In this document: positions 44,110 through 54,183 of the stretch, one piece after another | Numbering within the stretch: the first letter of the stretch is position 1 | How the letters are laid out: each line of letters starts with the position of its first letter | Source: Melampsora larici-populina 98AG31 | Lineage: Eukaryota > Basidiomycota > Pucciniomycetes > Pucciniales > Melampsoraceae | DNA length: 64,000 bases | Assembly: GCF_000204055.1 (NCBI RefSeq) | Contig: NW_006768810.1 | Span: 228,632 to 292,631, forward strand | Reading direction: 5' to 3' | Translations under genes and position numbers: made by a program | The notes under the pieces: generated by a model | The model's input: the letters and a program-made list of their open reading frames with translations, nothing else | Database searches by the model: none | What the model was told of the DNA's origin: nothing

Positions 44110-47035
44110 AGGGGTACACCTCCAGTCATCAAAAAATCAACCATTCCAAGCTACTGACACCCCCTTCTGAAATATGCATGCCTAACTTCTATATGTACCA
44201 TGTATGATGCCCCACTGATTGACTGCTAAAAAGCTCATAGAAATTGATCATGGAAATAGCACAAACATGAAAGTCATAATCCACAATCTTAATCATCAGA
44301 TGATACTTGAACATGACAATACTATTACTGTAATTCTATCAACAGTCTTTCCTTGGCATTCTTTGGAGACACCTCTGTTCTATAACTTTCCTGTGTGGAG
44401 GAAGAATCCTAAAACTTGGTGATTGTTTGCCATTACTTTCTGGACAATTCATTTCATCATACCACACATCTGCCAGAAACCAAATCAGACCTTGTGGTAC
44501 TGTGTTTGTCTCTCTTTTTTTGCTTAGATAATTCAGTGTTACTTTCAAATCAAACCATTCATCCAACACCCTAGCTTTTCCAGGAGGAATCACCAAGATA
44601 TGATGATCTGGTTCTGAAAGATATCTAATCCATGTAGAAAAATACTCTTTCAAAAATTCCCAACCACTCTGAGATACAGCATTCCAAGTTGAATCAGCGT
44701 CTATTGCTGGATCATGATGCATCAGCCGCAAAAGACCCATGAATGCTGGAGTCACTTCATTTTGTGCTAAGTGGATTGCCTGATGAACCATTTTTTTGTT
44801 TAATATCTGAGCTCCTTCCTGGACATCCTTTGAATCATTGTAAAGACTCTTTTCTGGGTCAGGATTGGATTCTATAACACTGTGAAGGTATGAAAAGAAG
44901 GTGACAGTATACTTGCTTCTAGCCACATCCCATCCTAGCTTCTTGAGAGCCTGGACTAATTGAGAAGAGGAGAGGATTGGGATCAATCTTGTTGATGTGT
45001 TGGTTAAGTTATCTTGCAATATGTGGTGATTTCTGGCCTTATTTTTGTTTTTGTAATAAACAGTCTTGTCTTCTCCTTTTTGTTTGTAAAATGTCTCACA
45101 TTCTTCAACAAGTGACTGATAATCTGTAGCAATACCAGAGATCATATTCTTGTAGGTGGTTGTGGTAGCCCAATCCTGGATTTTTAGGTGTACAATCTTT
45201 GATGATATTGGAGAGCTGTTTGCAAGATTTGATAAATATTCAAGGAGTTCTCCAGGTTGGATCCAGTTGTGTTTTTGTCTTTTTTGCTTCTCAGCTGACA
45301 TTATAATAGTCTCTTTTGGTGACAACATCAACTCATCATTGATAAACTGTTGAAGATATTCCCATAAATCAAGAATCAATGAGTTCATCAATTCCAATCC
45401 AATGTGTCTTTGGACTATGAGCTTCAAAGCACCTATACTCCCCATTACAAGGCTGGTCCTCAATTTCTCAATAGATATATGGAATTGACTGAAATTTCTG
45501 AGTCTATATAAGCTATGATCTGGCATGAGCATGTAGGATTTTTCTAAATTATTGAAAAATCTTGCAATTTTGTAAGAGACATTGTATCTCTTGGCCAATA
45601 GTATTCTACATTGCCATTGAAGAACTGAGCTCAATGTGATTTCATGTGCATAGTGGTGATGCTTCTGGTGATTAATGTCTTGTAATTTCTTCTCAAGTTG
45701 CATGTTCTCTTGAGGTGTATCATTTTCTTTGTGTTTCTTTTGATGTCTTGCTTCAGGAAGGTGATTGAGCTTATGTTTGGTTCCAATGTTTCTCTGTACC
45801 CTCACAGGCCGTTCAGATGGTATTAGAGTCTCAGTTGATTCGTCTTGATTGGTGTTTTCTAATCTGTTTCTCATGATATCAATTGGTAAAGTTTTTCTTG
45901 CTGATATACTTCTCACCTGCATGGTTTCAGAGTCTTGACAAACCATCAAAGGTTGTTCAAAAGCCACAATTGGTTCATTCAAGGGTTGTGTATTGGTGCT
46001 TCCAAAACTCTTTCCCATTCTACCAATTGATACATTTTCTCTTGGTGAGATACTTCTCACTTGAGTAGTGCCTGTTTCCAATTCCATCTCTTTTTCAGTT
46101 TGATCTCTTGATTCTTGACTTGGAAATAGGCTATCCTGTGAATGGAAGTCCGGTGTATGATAGTGATCTGCACAGAAGTGATCCCAGCCATATTCTATAT
46201 CTTGGTTGAAAGAAATTGGATCATAACTGATCTGTCGTGGATATATTCTGTCCTGCATTGAAAGGCCATCAGGTTTTGAAAAACTAGTTTCAATGCTTGG
46301 TTCTGCATCAATGATGTCTGAGTAGAATTCTACTGTGTGCTTATCATCCCAAAATCCTGCAAAGATCACTGGGATGAAGACAACTTGAGTAAAGTGAATA
46401 AGCCATATCTTGGAAGTAAGCATGATTTGAATAGCTGCTCCTTTTTGAGATCAAGATTCCAGGAGAGCAATAATGTGGAATTTGGGCATAAAAATTTTGA
46501 ACCTGGAATCTGGTCACCCATATTATGAGACATTTAAGCCAATGATGCATGTTTTATATCTAACCCCACAATCCCTTGGTACAAGTTCAACCTGTGTTTT
46601 TTGTCACAGAATGTGATTCTTGCTCCATCCAAGCTTTTTTTATTGCTCCCAGGTAACCTTCCAGTACAGGCTGCTTCATGTGTCAGATCTAGAGAAACTT
46701 TCTATGTTGGTGCTCAGGTTGGTGGGGCATGGTACAGCCATTCTGACAATTAACAGTAAAAATGTTCATTGCTGTGTTTCACTGGATTTGATCCAAATGT
46801 CCAAAAATAGTTGAATCTGGTCCAAAGTGACAGATCTTTCAGGCAAGTTGTGCCAGGCACCATTGTTCATTTTTGTGCAAAACCTCGGTTCAAACCAGTT
46901 TTGACCTCTCTAGATTCAACTCCAAAAGCAACACACAGTCAATGAATTCTGTCATTGATCATCAGAATGGCTGTAACATGAATGGTTTTTGGATTTGTAT
47001 AGTGGGTTTCTTCTGCCACCCAGTTGATATACAGA
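44110..47035. repeat. Direct segmental duplication, copy B (partner 37640-40550)
   Basis: See the copy A entry. This copy keeps a further downstream block (47050-47215) that recurs directly at 43190-43350. Confidence 0.8.
44339..46423 (-). CDS. Putative secreted protein, ~690-aa lineage-specific family, copy B (694 aa)
   Basis: Paralogue of the 37865-39922 gene, also intronless and full length. The N-terminus is a longer hydrophobic leader (MLTSKIWLIHFTQVVFIPVI) followed by the same FWDDKHTVEFYSDIID. RSISPRENVSI and RSISARKTLPI motifs are kept, as are the Lys-rich stretch and the helical C-terminal half. Identity is uneven: about 200 bp near 45350-45545 differ from copy A at only three bases while other parts differ far more. 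Both frames are open over 2 kb next to heavily decayed transposons, which suggests selection or recent origin. Confidence 0.6.
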   Translation of the reverse strand: MLTSKIWLIHFTQVVFIPVIFAGFWDDKHTVEFYSDIIDAEPSIETSFSKPDGLSMQDRIYPRQISYDPISFNQDIEYGWDHFCADHYHTPDFHSQDSLFPSQESRDQTEKEMELETGTTQVRSISPRENVSIGRMGKSFGSTNTQPLNEPIVAFEQPLMVCQDSETMQVRSISARKTLPIDIMRNRLENTNQDESTETLIPSERPVRVQRNIGTKHKLNHLPEARHQKKHKENDTPQENMQLEKKLQDINHQKHHHYAHEITLSSVLQWQCRILLAKRYNVSYKIARFFNNLEKSYMLMPDHSLYRLRNFSQFHISIEKLRTSLVMGSIGALKLIVQRHIGLELMNSLILDLWEYLQQFINDELMLSPKETIIMSAEKQKRQKHNWIQPGELLEYLSNLANSSPISSKIVHLKIQDWATTTTYKNMISGIATDYQSLVEECETFYKQKGEDKTVYYKNKNKARNHHILQDNLTNTSTRLIPILSSSQLVQALKKLGWDVARSKYTVTFFSYLHSVIESNPDPEKSLYNDSKDVQEGAQILNKKMVHQAIHLAQNEVTPAFMGLLRLMHHDPAIDADSTWNAVSQSGWEFLKEYFSTWIRYLSEPDHHILVIPPGKARVLDEWFDLKVTLNYLSKKRETNTVPQGLIWFLADVWYDEMNCPESNGKQSPSFRILPPHRKVIEQRCLQRMPRKDC

Positions 47036-47459
47036 ATTTGGAATACTCTGAAGGGTTTTGTAGGATTCAGCAGAGTTTTGCAAGCATTCTGTAGAACTTT
47101 TGAAATTGAGAAAACAACAAGGCTAGAAGAGGCCAATAAGTTCACCAACCAAAAGACAAATATAATCCATGTAAATTATCTAAGTGGATACATAAGTGTC
47201 ACAATGCCTCCCAGTGACAAGTTTACCCAATCAAGATTGTCCAGTTCCTGCCCAATATTAACACCAGTGAGCTGTAGCCCCATCCACACTACAATCAAGA
47301 ATGCATGCAACACTCAGTCTCACATACCCAACATGTACAGTGTATCTTCAAAGTCTGAATTGAAGAATCTTTCATAAAGGGCTTTTTGAACCCATAAAGA
47401 GCTTTTCGGAACTTAGCTTCAAATTATATAGTTTAAGGATGTTGAATGATGATTGAAAT

Positions 47460-48220
47460 TCAAAAAAAGACAGAAAACACACAAACTGCAATAAACCCAG
47501 ATAAACCAAAATAAACCCCAAGAAACAAAGCAGTATCACAGTTAATAGAGAATTATCTGGAGTTCAAATTACAACATGGATGAAGATAATGAGGGAACAT
47601 TATAAAGCTGGGATACACATTGTGAATTGTGTAGGATGAAATCAAGCCAATTGAAGATCTCAAAGGACACCAATGAGACCTTGACCACCCAATAGGACTC
47701 TGAGACCCAAGCCAATTTCAGTAAGAACAGATCTAAGACCAAAATAACAGGTTGAAGGACATTTACAATAGGAGGTAAGATTTGACCAAGAAGTTCAACT
47801 TGTTGGAACAAGAATAAAGGAGGGAAGCCATCATTGACCCAAGTTTCAACTGGAATATCACAAGATGATTCGGCAACTGGTGAAGACTTGTTGCATATTG
47901 ACACCCAGGGTAATACACATGATGATTATTGCTCCAAAGAAGGCATTAAACCCAGAGAGCTAATCTAAGAGGTCAAATAAGTTCAGTTATCATGCACAAA
48001 GGTAAGAGTTGAAATAGTTACTGACCTTGAATGAGAGCAATTTGAGTGCCAAATTGGATGAAAATGTGACAAGGGATTGAACTTGAATGATGACTTGAGT
48101 GATGGTTTGCATGAACTGAAAATTATAGTTGAGCATATGCTCATAATCACCAATTTTTCTACTACAATTTCAAAGAAAACGATGATGATGAATTGAATGT
48201 AGATCAATGATGTCAATAAT
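47460..48220 (-). pseudogene. Multi-span membrane protein gene or remnant, copy B
   Basis: Homologous at DNA level to 34411-35340 on the same strand. The hydrophobic frame includes LFLFQQVELLGQILPPIVNVLQ (shared core VNVLQ with copy A), FLLKLAWVSESYW, and a terminal exon DNSLLTVILLCFLGFILVYL. Upstream piece 48216-47983 is hydrophobic then Ser/His-rich. I found no complete frame-consistent splice model, so decay is likely. Family unknown. Confidence 0.4.
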
Positions 48221-48636
48221 ATATTGGGGTTTCACAGAGGAGAAGAACTTGATCCAAGAATTAATTTGGTTAAAGCCTATTTGTACTGCTAAACATGGCA
48301 CCATTTATTCTTCTATATTGCCTTTACAAGAAACTTCACTCTAACTGTGACTGATCTAACCCAAACGTACCTGAACTCGAATTGTTTTCCGAAAAATCAA
48401 AATCAACAAAAGTAATTCAATACTTTATATTGAGATGAGATTCTTTGAAAGAATTTCTTTTCATCAGGTCAAGAAACTCAAGTCTCTAAACATGACAATT
48501 CAGGTTGATCTGATCAAATGAAAAAAATCATTCTATCAATTTTTAAAATCAATTTATCAAAAGTGTAAAAAAACAAAAAGAAAAGAAAAAAACAAAATTT
48601 CAATCATAACAATTATTTTGAAATTTGATTCATGCA

Positions 48637-49861
48637 TTATAAGATCATCCTCATAGAATAAGCGTCTTCTCCATCAGCATCTAAAAACACACAAAAGAAC
48701 CCAAAAGTGAGTTGATAATCAACACAAGACCAATGAATCATGAATTACTTACAATATCCCTTTTCAATTTCTTTTACTGTAAAACCCAGGGTATCTTTAT
48801 ACAGATTCAATGCAGCTCGATTCGTTTTTCTAACATGTAATGAAACATATTTTCCTCCAAAGATATCTCTCATTGCTTTCTCTATTACAAAAAAAACCAT
48901 AAAGAAGAAATGTACCAGTTCTCGTATCAATTTTTCTTTTAGGAAATCTATAATCATTGAAATAATCACTAACGAGATTGTTGCATTAATTTATTGGCTA
49001 ATCCTAATCTTCTATAAGTCCTTAAAACTGATATTGATGTCACATGTCCATGTGGTTCATCTGATGGATCTTCTTCCCTAAAATCGTTTATTTTTGTCAA
49101 GATTTTCAAAAAAGAACAAAACCAAAGTTGATCGTTAAATTGAATTTCACGATAAACAAACCATTGAGAAATTCACTCACATTTTAGCTAAAATATATCC
49201 TACAATCCTACCTTTATGATCTTCACCCACAAATGAAAGTTGTGGCCAAGTAAGAATATGATACAAATCTAATGTTTTAATGATCAAATTGAAATTCAGT
49301 TTTGTTTTTCAATTTTTTTTTCTTTATTTCAAACAAGAAACAAAAGATTTTGATTGTTTGACTTACAATATTTAAGTTGATAATTTTCTAAAGATTTTAA
49401 TAATAAGTTGATCATTCCATGTTCCCATTCATTTTTGTTGGTTCAGGTTCAGTTTTTCGATGTTTTTTTATTTCCATAAAAGATTTGATTTAATTTCAAG
49501 CAAGAAAGTAAAATCGGATTCGAAAAATCCAAATAAACAAACAAATCAATCAACTTTAATTCTCCGAGCAGAACAAAAAAAACAATAGAAACTTCAATCT
49601 TTTAACCCCTTCTCTAGAAACCCTGTTTATCCTTACTTACCTGGTAAATTCATTAAATTACAGTGTTGCATCCTTCATTACAAAAAAAACCACAAAAGAA
49701 ACTATCAGTTCCGTCATCCTTCATTCATTGAGATAAATAAATCAATAACGAACCCCTCCAAATCATCTACCTAAAACACACCAAAGAAAACTTCGTCAGA
49801 CAGACCAAGTCATGTCGTTCGGACGCATAAAACTCCTTACAGTAGCTTGTCTAATATCCAT
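48637..49861 (-). CDS. NAA10: NAA10/ARD1-type N-terminal acetyltransferase catalytic subunit, 151 aa
   Basis: Catalytic subunit of the NatA complex, which acetylates nascent N-termini at the ribosome. Exons on the minus strand: 49861-49841, 49770-49754, 49672-49641, 49387-49367, 49268-49181, 49077-48974, 48881-48753, 48680-48637; all junctions keep frame. Family marks in order: MDIRQAT start, [56 protein letters not shown], acetyl-CoA loop [24 protein letters not shown] and [10 protein letters not shown]. It ends soon after the GNAT domain, without the long tail of animal NAA10. Four of the eight exons are 17-32 nt long. Confidence 0.93.
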
Positions 49862-50612
49862 CTTCAATCGCCGAATCCTAAAAACTCCACAATCTTTTTC
49901 TTCTTTGTATCAAGAATCGATCGACCGTAATGTTCCGTTTCGTCTTTATGAATCCTTCGATTTGGTTGTGTGAGTATTGATCTGCACTTTGAAAAACAAT
50001 CTTGATCGACGTTCAAGCGATTACAAATCCAAATGAAAGTCAAACGCTTGGCTCAGAAGAAAACTGTTCAACTCTCAATGAGCCGCAACTTCGAGTTAAG
50101 TCTTAAGTTAAGTACTTAACACACATGTACCTAGGCTTACATATGATAGAACACATGTGGCGCATACATTCAACTTTCCAAAAAAATTAATTCACCCCTT
50201 GATGCCTCGCTGGGGCTCGGGCCTTTGGCGAGGGACTTTGTTCAATTTGCCATTGATGATCCAGCTTTGATAAATCTGCATTGGCAAAGCATTTTCGATC
50301 AAGATTAGAAGTTAAATACCCTTTGCCAAATCAATTGAGCATTGTAACTTCTATCACCCAACTTTCCTGACAAAAATGCAGACATGTCTAAAGGAAACGG
50401 ACTATGTATCCAATTTCAATCATGGTCTTTCATCCATTAAACTTTCAATCCCTTTTCATCTTACCATTGTTCAGTATAATCAGGTATCAAGTAATCACAA
50501 TCAATCAACTTCAGAATATAAAATCAAAACAATCAGATCAAGATATAAAAGAAACAAAGAAACATAAAAATCAATCAAGTTTTTTTTTGAAAAAAATATA
50601 TATATCCTTGTT
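49862..50612. other. Short intergenic region
   Basis: Upstream of NAA10 and downstream of the RIX1-like gene. Contains the GC-richer gcctcgctggggctcgggcc stretch near 50203 and nothing identifiable; two short plus ORFs here lack support. Confidence 0.35.
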
Positions 50613-53527
50613 TCATTCTTCATCTTCACTTTCACCAAGATCAAGTTCAGGAATCACACTATCATCATCCGAATCATCTTCATTACCATTGTCATTCCTT
50701 TTGATTTGTTTAATCTTACCTTGGTCATCTATAATGCTTCCAAGATCATCTGATTTTCTTTTGACATTCCCATTTCCAAATCTTTCAGTTAATTCAAATG
50801 GTTTGTTGATCAAACTTTCTTCTGCTATTGAATTATATTGAGTATTTGAAGAAGATGTTTGATTTTCATTTGTAGAAGGTATGATTGTTTCAGATTCTTC
50901 AGAGATCGTAACTTTCTCTGTACTAGCTTCAACTACCTCCATCGTCCCAGTCGCATAATCAGACTTCTTCTGTATCACATTGACCCGATCCAATGAATGT
51001 AAAGTCGAAGGTGCTACTGCTCGTTGAATGGGTGCAACAGATCTTGAAGTAACTTGCTGCTCACCCATACTATCATCTACACTACCATCCTCATCTTCAT
51101 CTAATTCAACTTCTTCTTCTTCTCTCAATTGAGCTTGAGTAAGTGAAATAGGTGGAACACGTGGTCTAATTAAAAGTCCAATCTGATTTAAACCTTTTTT
51201 AGCCAATTCAATTAATTCATCAGTAGGATCATCACTACAAACCAATACTTGACTAAGGATACTTGTCATTGATTCTGAAAGGTTTAATCCTAATGAAGAT
51301 TGACTTGAATTTCTTTGAATTGGTATACATCCTATCAAACATCGTAAGATCACTGGTCTAAGTTTTGGACATGATGCGAATGCGAAAGTAGGTGATGGAG
51401 CAAATGAATCGGATAAACTTGCTAGTGTTGTACTTGCATTGGCTGAGACTGAAGAGAGTGGCGAATAGAATGATGGATGTGAAGCAAGTGAAACTAAATG
51501 TCGGACCATGATACTTAAATATGGTGAAGGGAAAAAATGCGGGACACATGATAGTAAGATTTCAAGAGCTATAATCAAAGAGAAAAGAAGATTGAATCAG
51601 TCATCGTGTCCATAAACTTGAAATGAATCTTCATACGATTCATTGTTAGCCTGAACCTAATGAACTGGAAGACTGACTATTGAAGGCTCTGAGACCTAAA
51701 ACTAAAGCAATTTGATCCACTACCATAGACCGACTCCAAGCCTGATCACTTTCATATTGTCTTGCCTTGTTTTTGGCCTTTCGATTCTTAGCTCCATCGG
51801 ATTCGATAGCAGATGAAGCGTCACTTTCTCGACCGTTTATATTCTTGATATCGTTCAATATAGCTTTCAAAATCGGTTCCATGGTTGATTTAACGGTATC
51901 CGGATTTGGAGCACAGCTTGATAAGATCTTTGCATACGTTCTGTATAGTATTGATACGTCCAAGTTGTTTGCTTGAGATGCGCTAGCTATCGACGATGAA
52001 AGTAGTAAAAGAGTAGGAGTAGAAAATGGGATAAATGCAGTCGAGGTACTACATTGACGGATCATATGTGAACATCAAAGCCATATAATGAGTACACGCA
52101 GGAGAGATTCACTCACCATGCTGCTATTTGGCCTATTAACCGACAACCCAATGATTTCAATGACATTGCTGCTCCTGTACAATCCCATGCAGACTTCCAG
52201 CTGAGGTCGGGACGTCCCTTGACTTCCGCTTGAGCAACTGACAGCATCCGCCATGATAGCCTAGAGAGCTCTCCAATCGGTACCTGTACAGACCTTTCTG
52301 TGGGCTCTGACAGCATCACTATTAAAACTTTGATCAGGCATTCTACTCGTTTGATGAGAAACGTGATTTGATTGATAGGTAATTGATCCTGTTCCAAGTT
52401 GTTTCCACTTGTAGAATGAATGAGACTTTGTAAAGGAATATCAAGTGCTGCAAGACGTTGATTTTCGGACGTAGGTTCACCAAAAAGAGAAGTCTCTTTC
52501 CAGACGGGTGTTAGAAGAGTATCTAGTACAGTGTCAATCGTGCCAATTGTGCCCATAATAGTAGTAGACCAAGCTCCACCGGCTTCGACCTTGCCGCTTA
52601 ATCGATAAAGCGAGGTAAGTAAGCTAATAGCATGATTTGAAACCATATCAACAGGGTGAAGTAATTGAGTGAGGCAAATTGATTGAAGTTGGGTTGCGAC
52701 CGGTCTAAGAGTAGTCGAATAACGCGGTAGAAGAGTACCAAGTGCTTGAAGAGCAATTGATCGAGTCTGATGCACGCAGAGAGACAGAGGGGTTAGTTTG
52801 AAATTGACTGTGGGTAAATATTGGAATCACCACAAACTTCCAAATCTAATATCTCATCACCTGATAGGGCTATCAATGATTTGGTTAATCCCAGTAAGGC
52901 TTTCGAATCGCAATTCTCCCGAGAAAAGTCTGGCCATTGTGATCCATGCTCAAAAATATGAAGCGCTAGAGACACAACTGGTCTGATCGAACTTGCAGGT
53001 ACGTTTTCAGTCGCACATCTCTGCGAGACAAAAAATTATAAAAAAATTGTCAATAATAAAACTGCAAAAAAGATACGCAAATTTGACTAACTCTAAGGAT
53101 GGTAAGAACAGATGTCAGCCAAACGGAACCTTGAGTCAGAACTGCTGATTCGCATTGCTGAGATGTTGAAATAGCTAATCGTGCACCAAGGCTATAAGCC
53201 GAAGGTAATCTTGAATTCAAGAGAGATTTGACCCGAAGATGCCATCTAGATGATTGATGATGATCGGAATAATCGAAGACTTTAAGTACTTTTTCTACTA
53301 TACTCTTTCGACCTGTAGAAAAGGTAAACTTACCGATTCAAAGCAGACAAAGTAGCCTGTGCTTCTTCCTTATCCTCTAGCGATGATCGTCTAATGATCT
53401 GAAATTGATCTACAACTGTGCAAACCAAGTCGCTAGATTGAACAGCAATAGGATCGGTTGCTAACCAGGTACTTAGTAGTAATGTGATGGATGCTCCAAC
53501 TGAAGGTAAATTGGCTGTTGAGGTCAT
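50613..53527 (-). CDS. RIX1/PELP1-like pre-rRNA processing protein, 861 aa
   Basis: Scaffold of the Rix1 complex needed for ITS2 processing and pre-60S maturation in the nucleus (known for the family). Exons on the minus strand: 53527-53334, 53302-53092, 53020-52838, 52766-52117, 52048-51657, 51568-50613, in frame. The N-terminal two thirds are helical repeats; the RIX1-domain-like stretch is ALQALGTLLPRYSTTLRPV (about residue 200). The C-terminus has an acidic run (EEEEVELDEDEDG), a Lys-rich possible NLS (KIKQIKRND) and a final ELDLGESEDEE, like PELP1. The start MTSTANLP was chosen as the first ATG giving the helical domain. Intron 1 as modelled is only 31 nt. Intron 3 shows a CTAAC branch site. 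Confidence 0.75.
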
Positions 53528-54012
53528 CGTGAAGTTTGAAGTTTGATGAAGAAATCTTGGAATTTTTGTAAATTTGACTTGTTCTGGATGTATGCGTCGT
53601 GGGTTTTGAGCTTGTGGTTTCAACGACCTCTCAAAACCCATAAAATACATACATTATCAACAGACAGAGCCCCCGCCTTCACACTGAGGGCGCAGAAAAA
53701 AAAACCCGCCAAACGGCGCGCCCAAAAAACTCAAAAAATTGGTCGGCGCGCCCAAATTGGGCAGGATATCCAAACCTAACAAACATGGCGAGGGGGGCTC
53801 TTTTAGGTTTGATTCTACCATCAGGTATGCCCCCAGGTTCAAGGATCATTCGTCCATATTCAACAGCGAGCTCATCTTTTTATCCGGGCAAAAATATGCC
53901 AAAAGTTCAGAAGACAAACAATAAACATTCTCACAAACAGAATGGTAAAGACTCACCTACTGAATGGATTCTACCGTCTTCAGGCTGCTCTGCTTGCTAG
54001 ACTGGATTTCTC
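53528..54012. other. Promoter region of the RIX1-like gene and transposon debris
   Basis: GC-richer than the surroundings, with two copies of ggcgcgccca (53716 and 53744 area) that are candidate regulatory sites. A plus ORF at 53785-54000 has no recognisable product. Confidence 0.35.
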
Positions 54013-54183
54013 ATGGCCAAACAGCGTGATCAATCAGTTGGACGATGTGCAGCAAAATGCACTTATTGTGATGATGTGATGGATGTGAAACCTCATAATT
54101 TACAGAAGCACATGATAAGCTTATGCAAATCACCGCCAACATTTTTACGTCGCATGCACGTATGCCAGTACACAAAGCTTTGA
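54013..54183 (+). pseudogene. BED zinc-finger fragment, hAT-derived
   Basis: A 56-aa ORF from ATG 54013 with CTYCDDVMDVKPHNLQKHM followed by ISLC: Cys-x2-Cys then His-x4-Cys, the BED finger layout found at the N-terminus of hAT transposases. It ends at TGA 54181. Nothing downstream in frame looks like the rest of a transposase, so it is a fragment. Confidence 0.5.

Noticed and set aside
37865..46423. The ~690-aa pair as transposases of the repeat that contains them
   Set aside because: No DDE, YR, RT or Rep motif is visible, and no terminal repeats or TSD bound the 2.9-kb unit.
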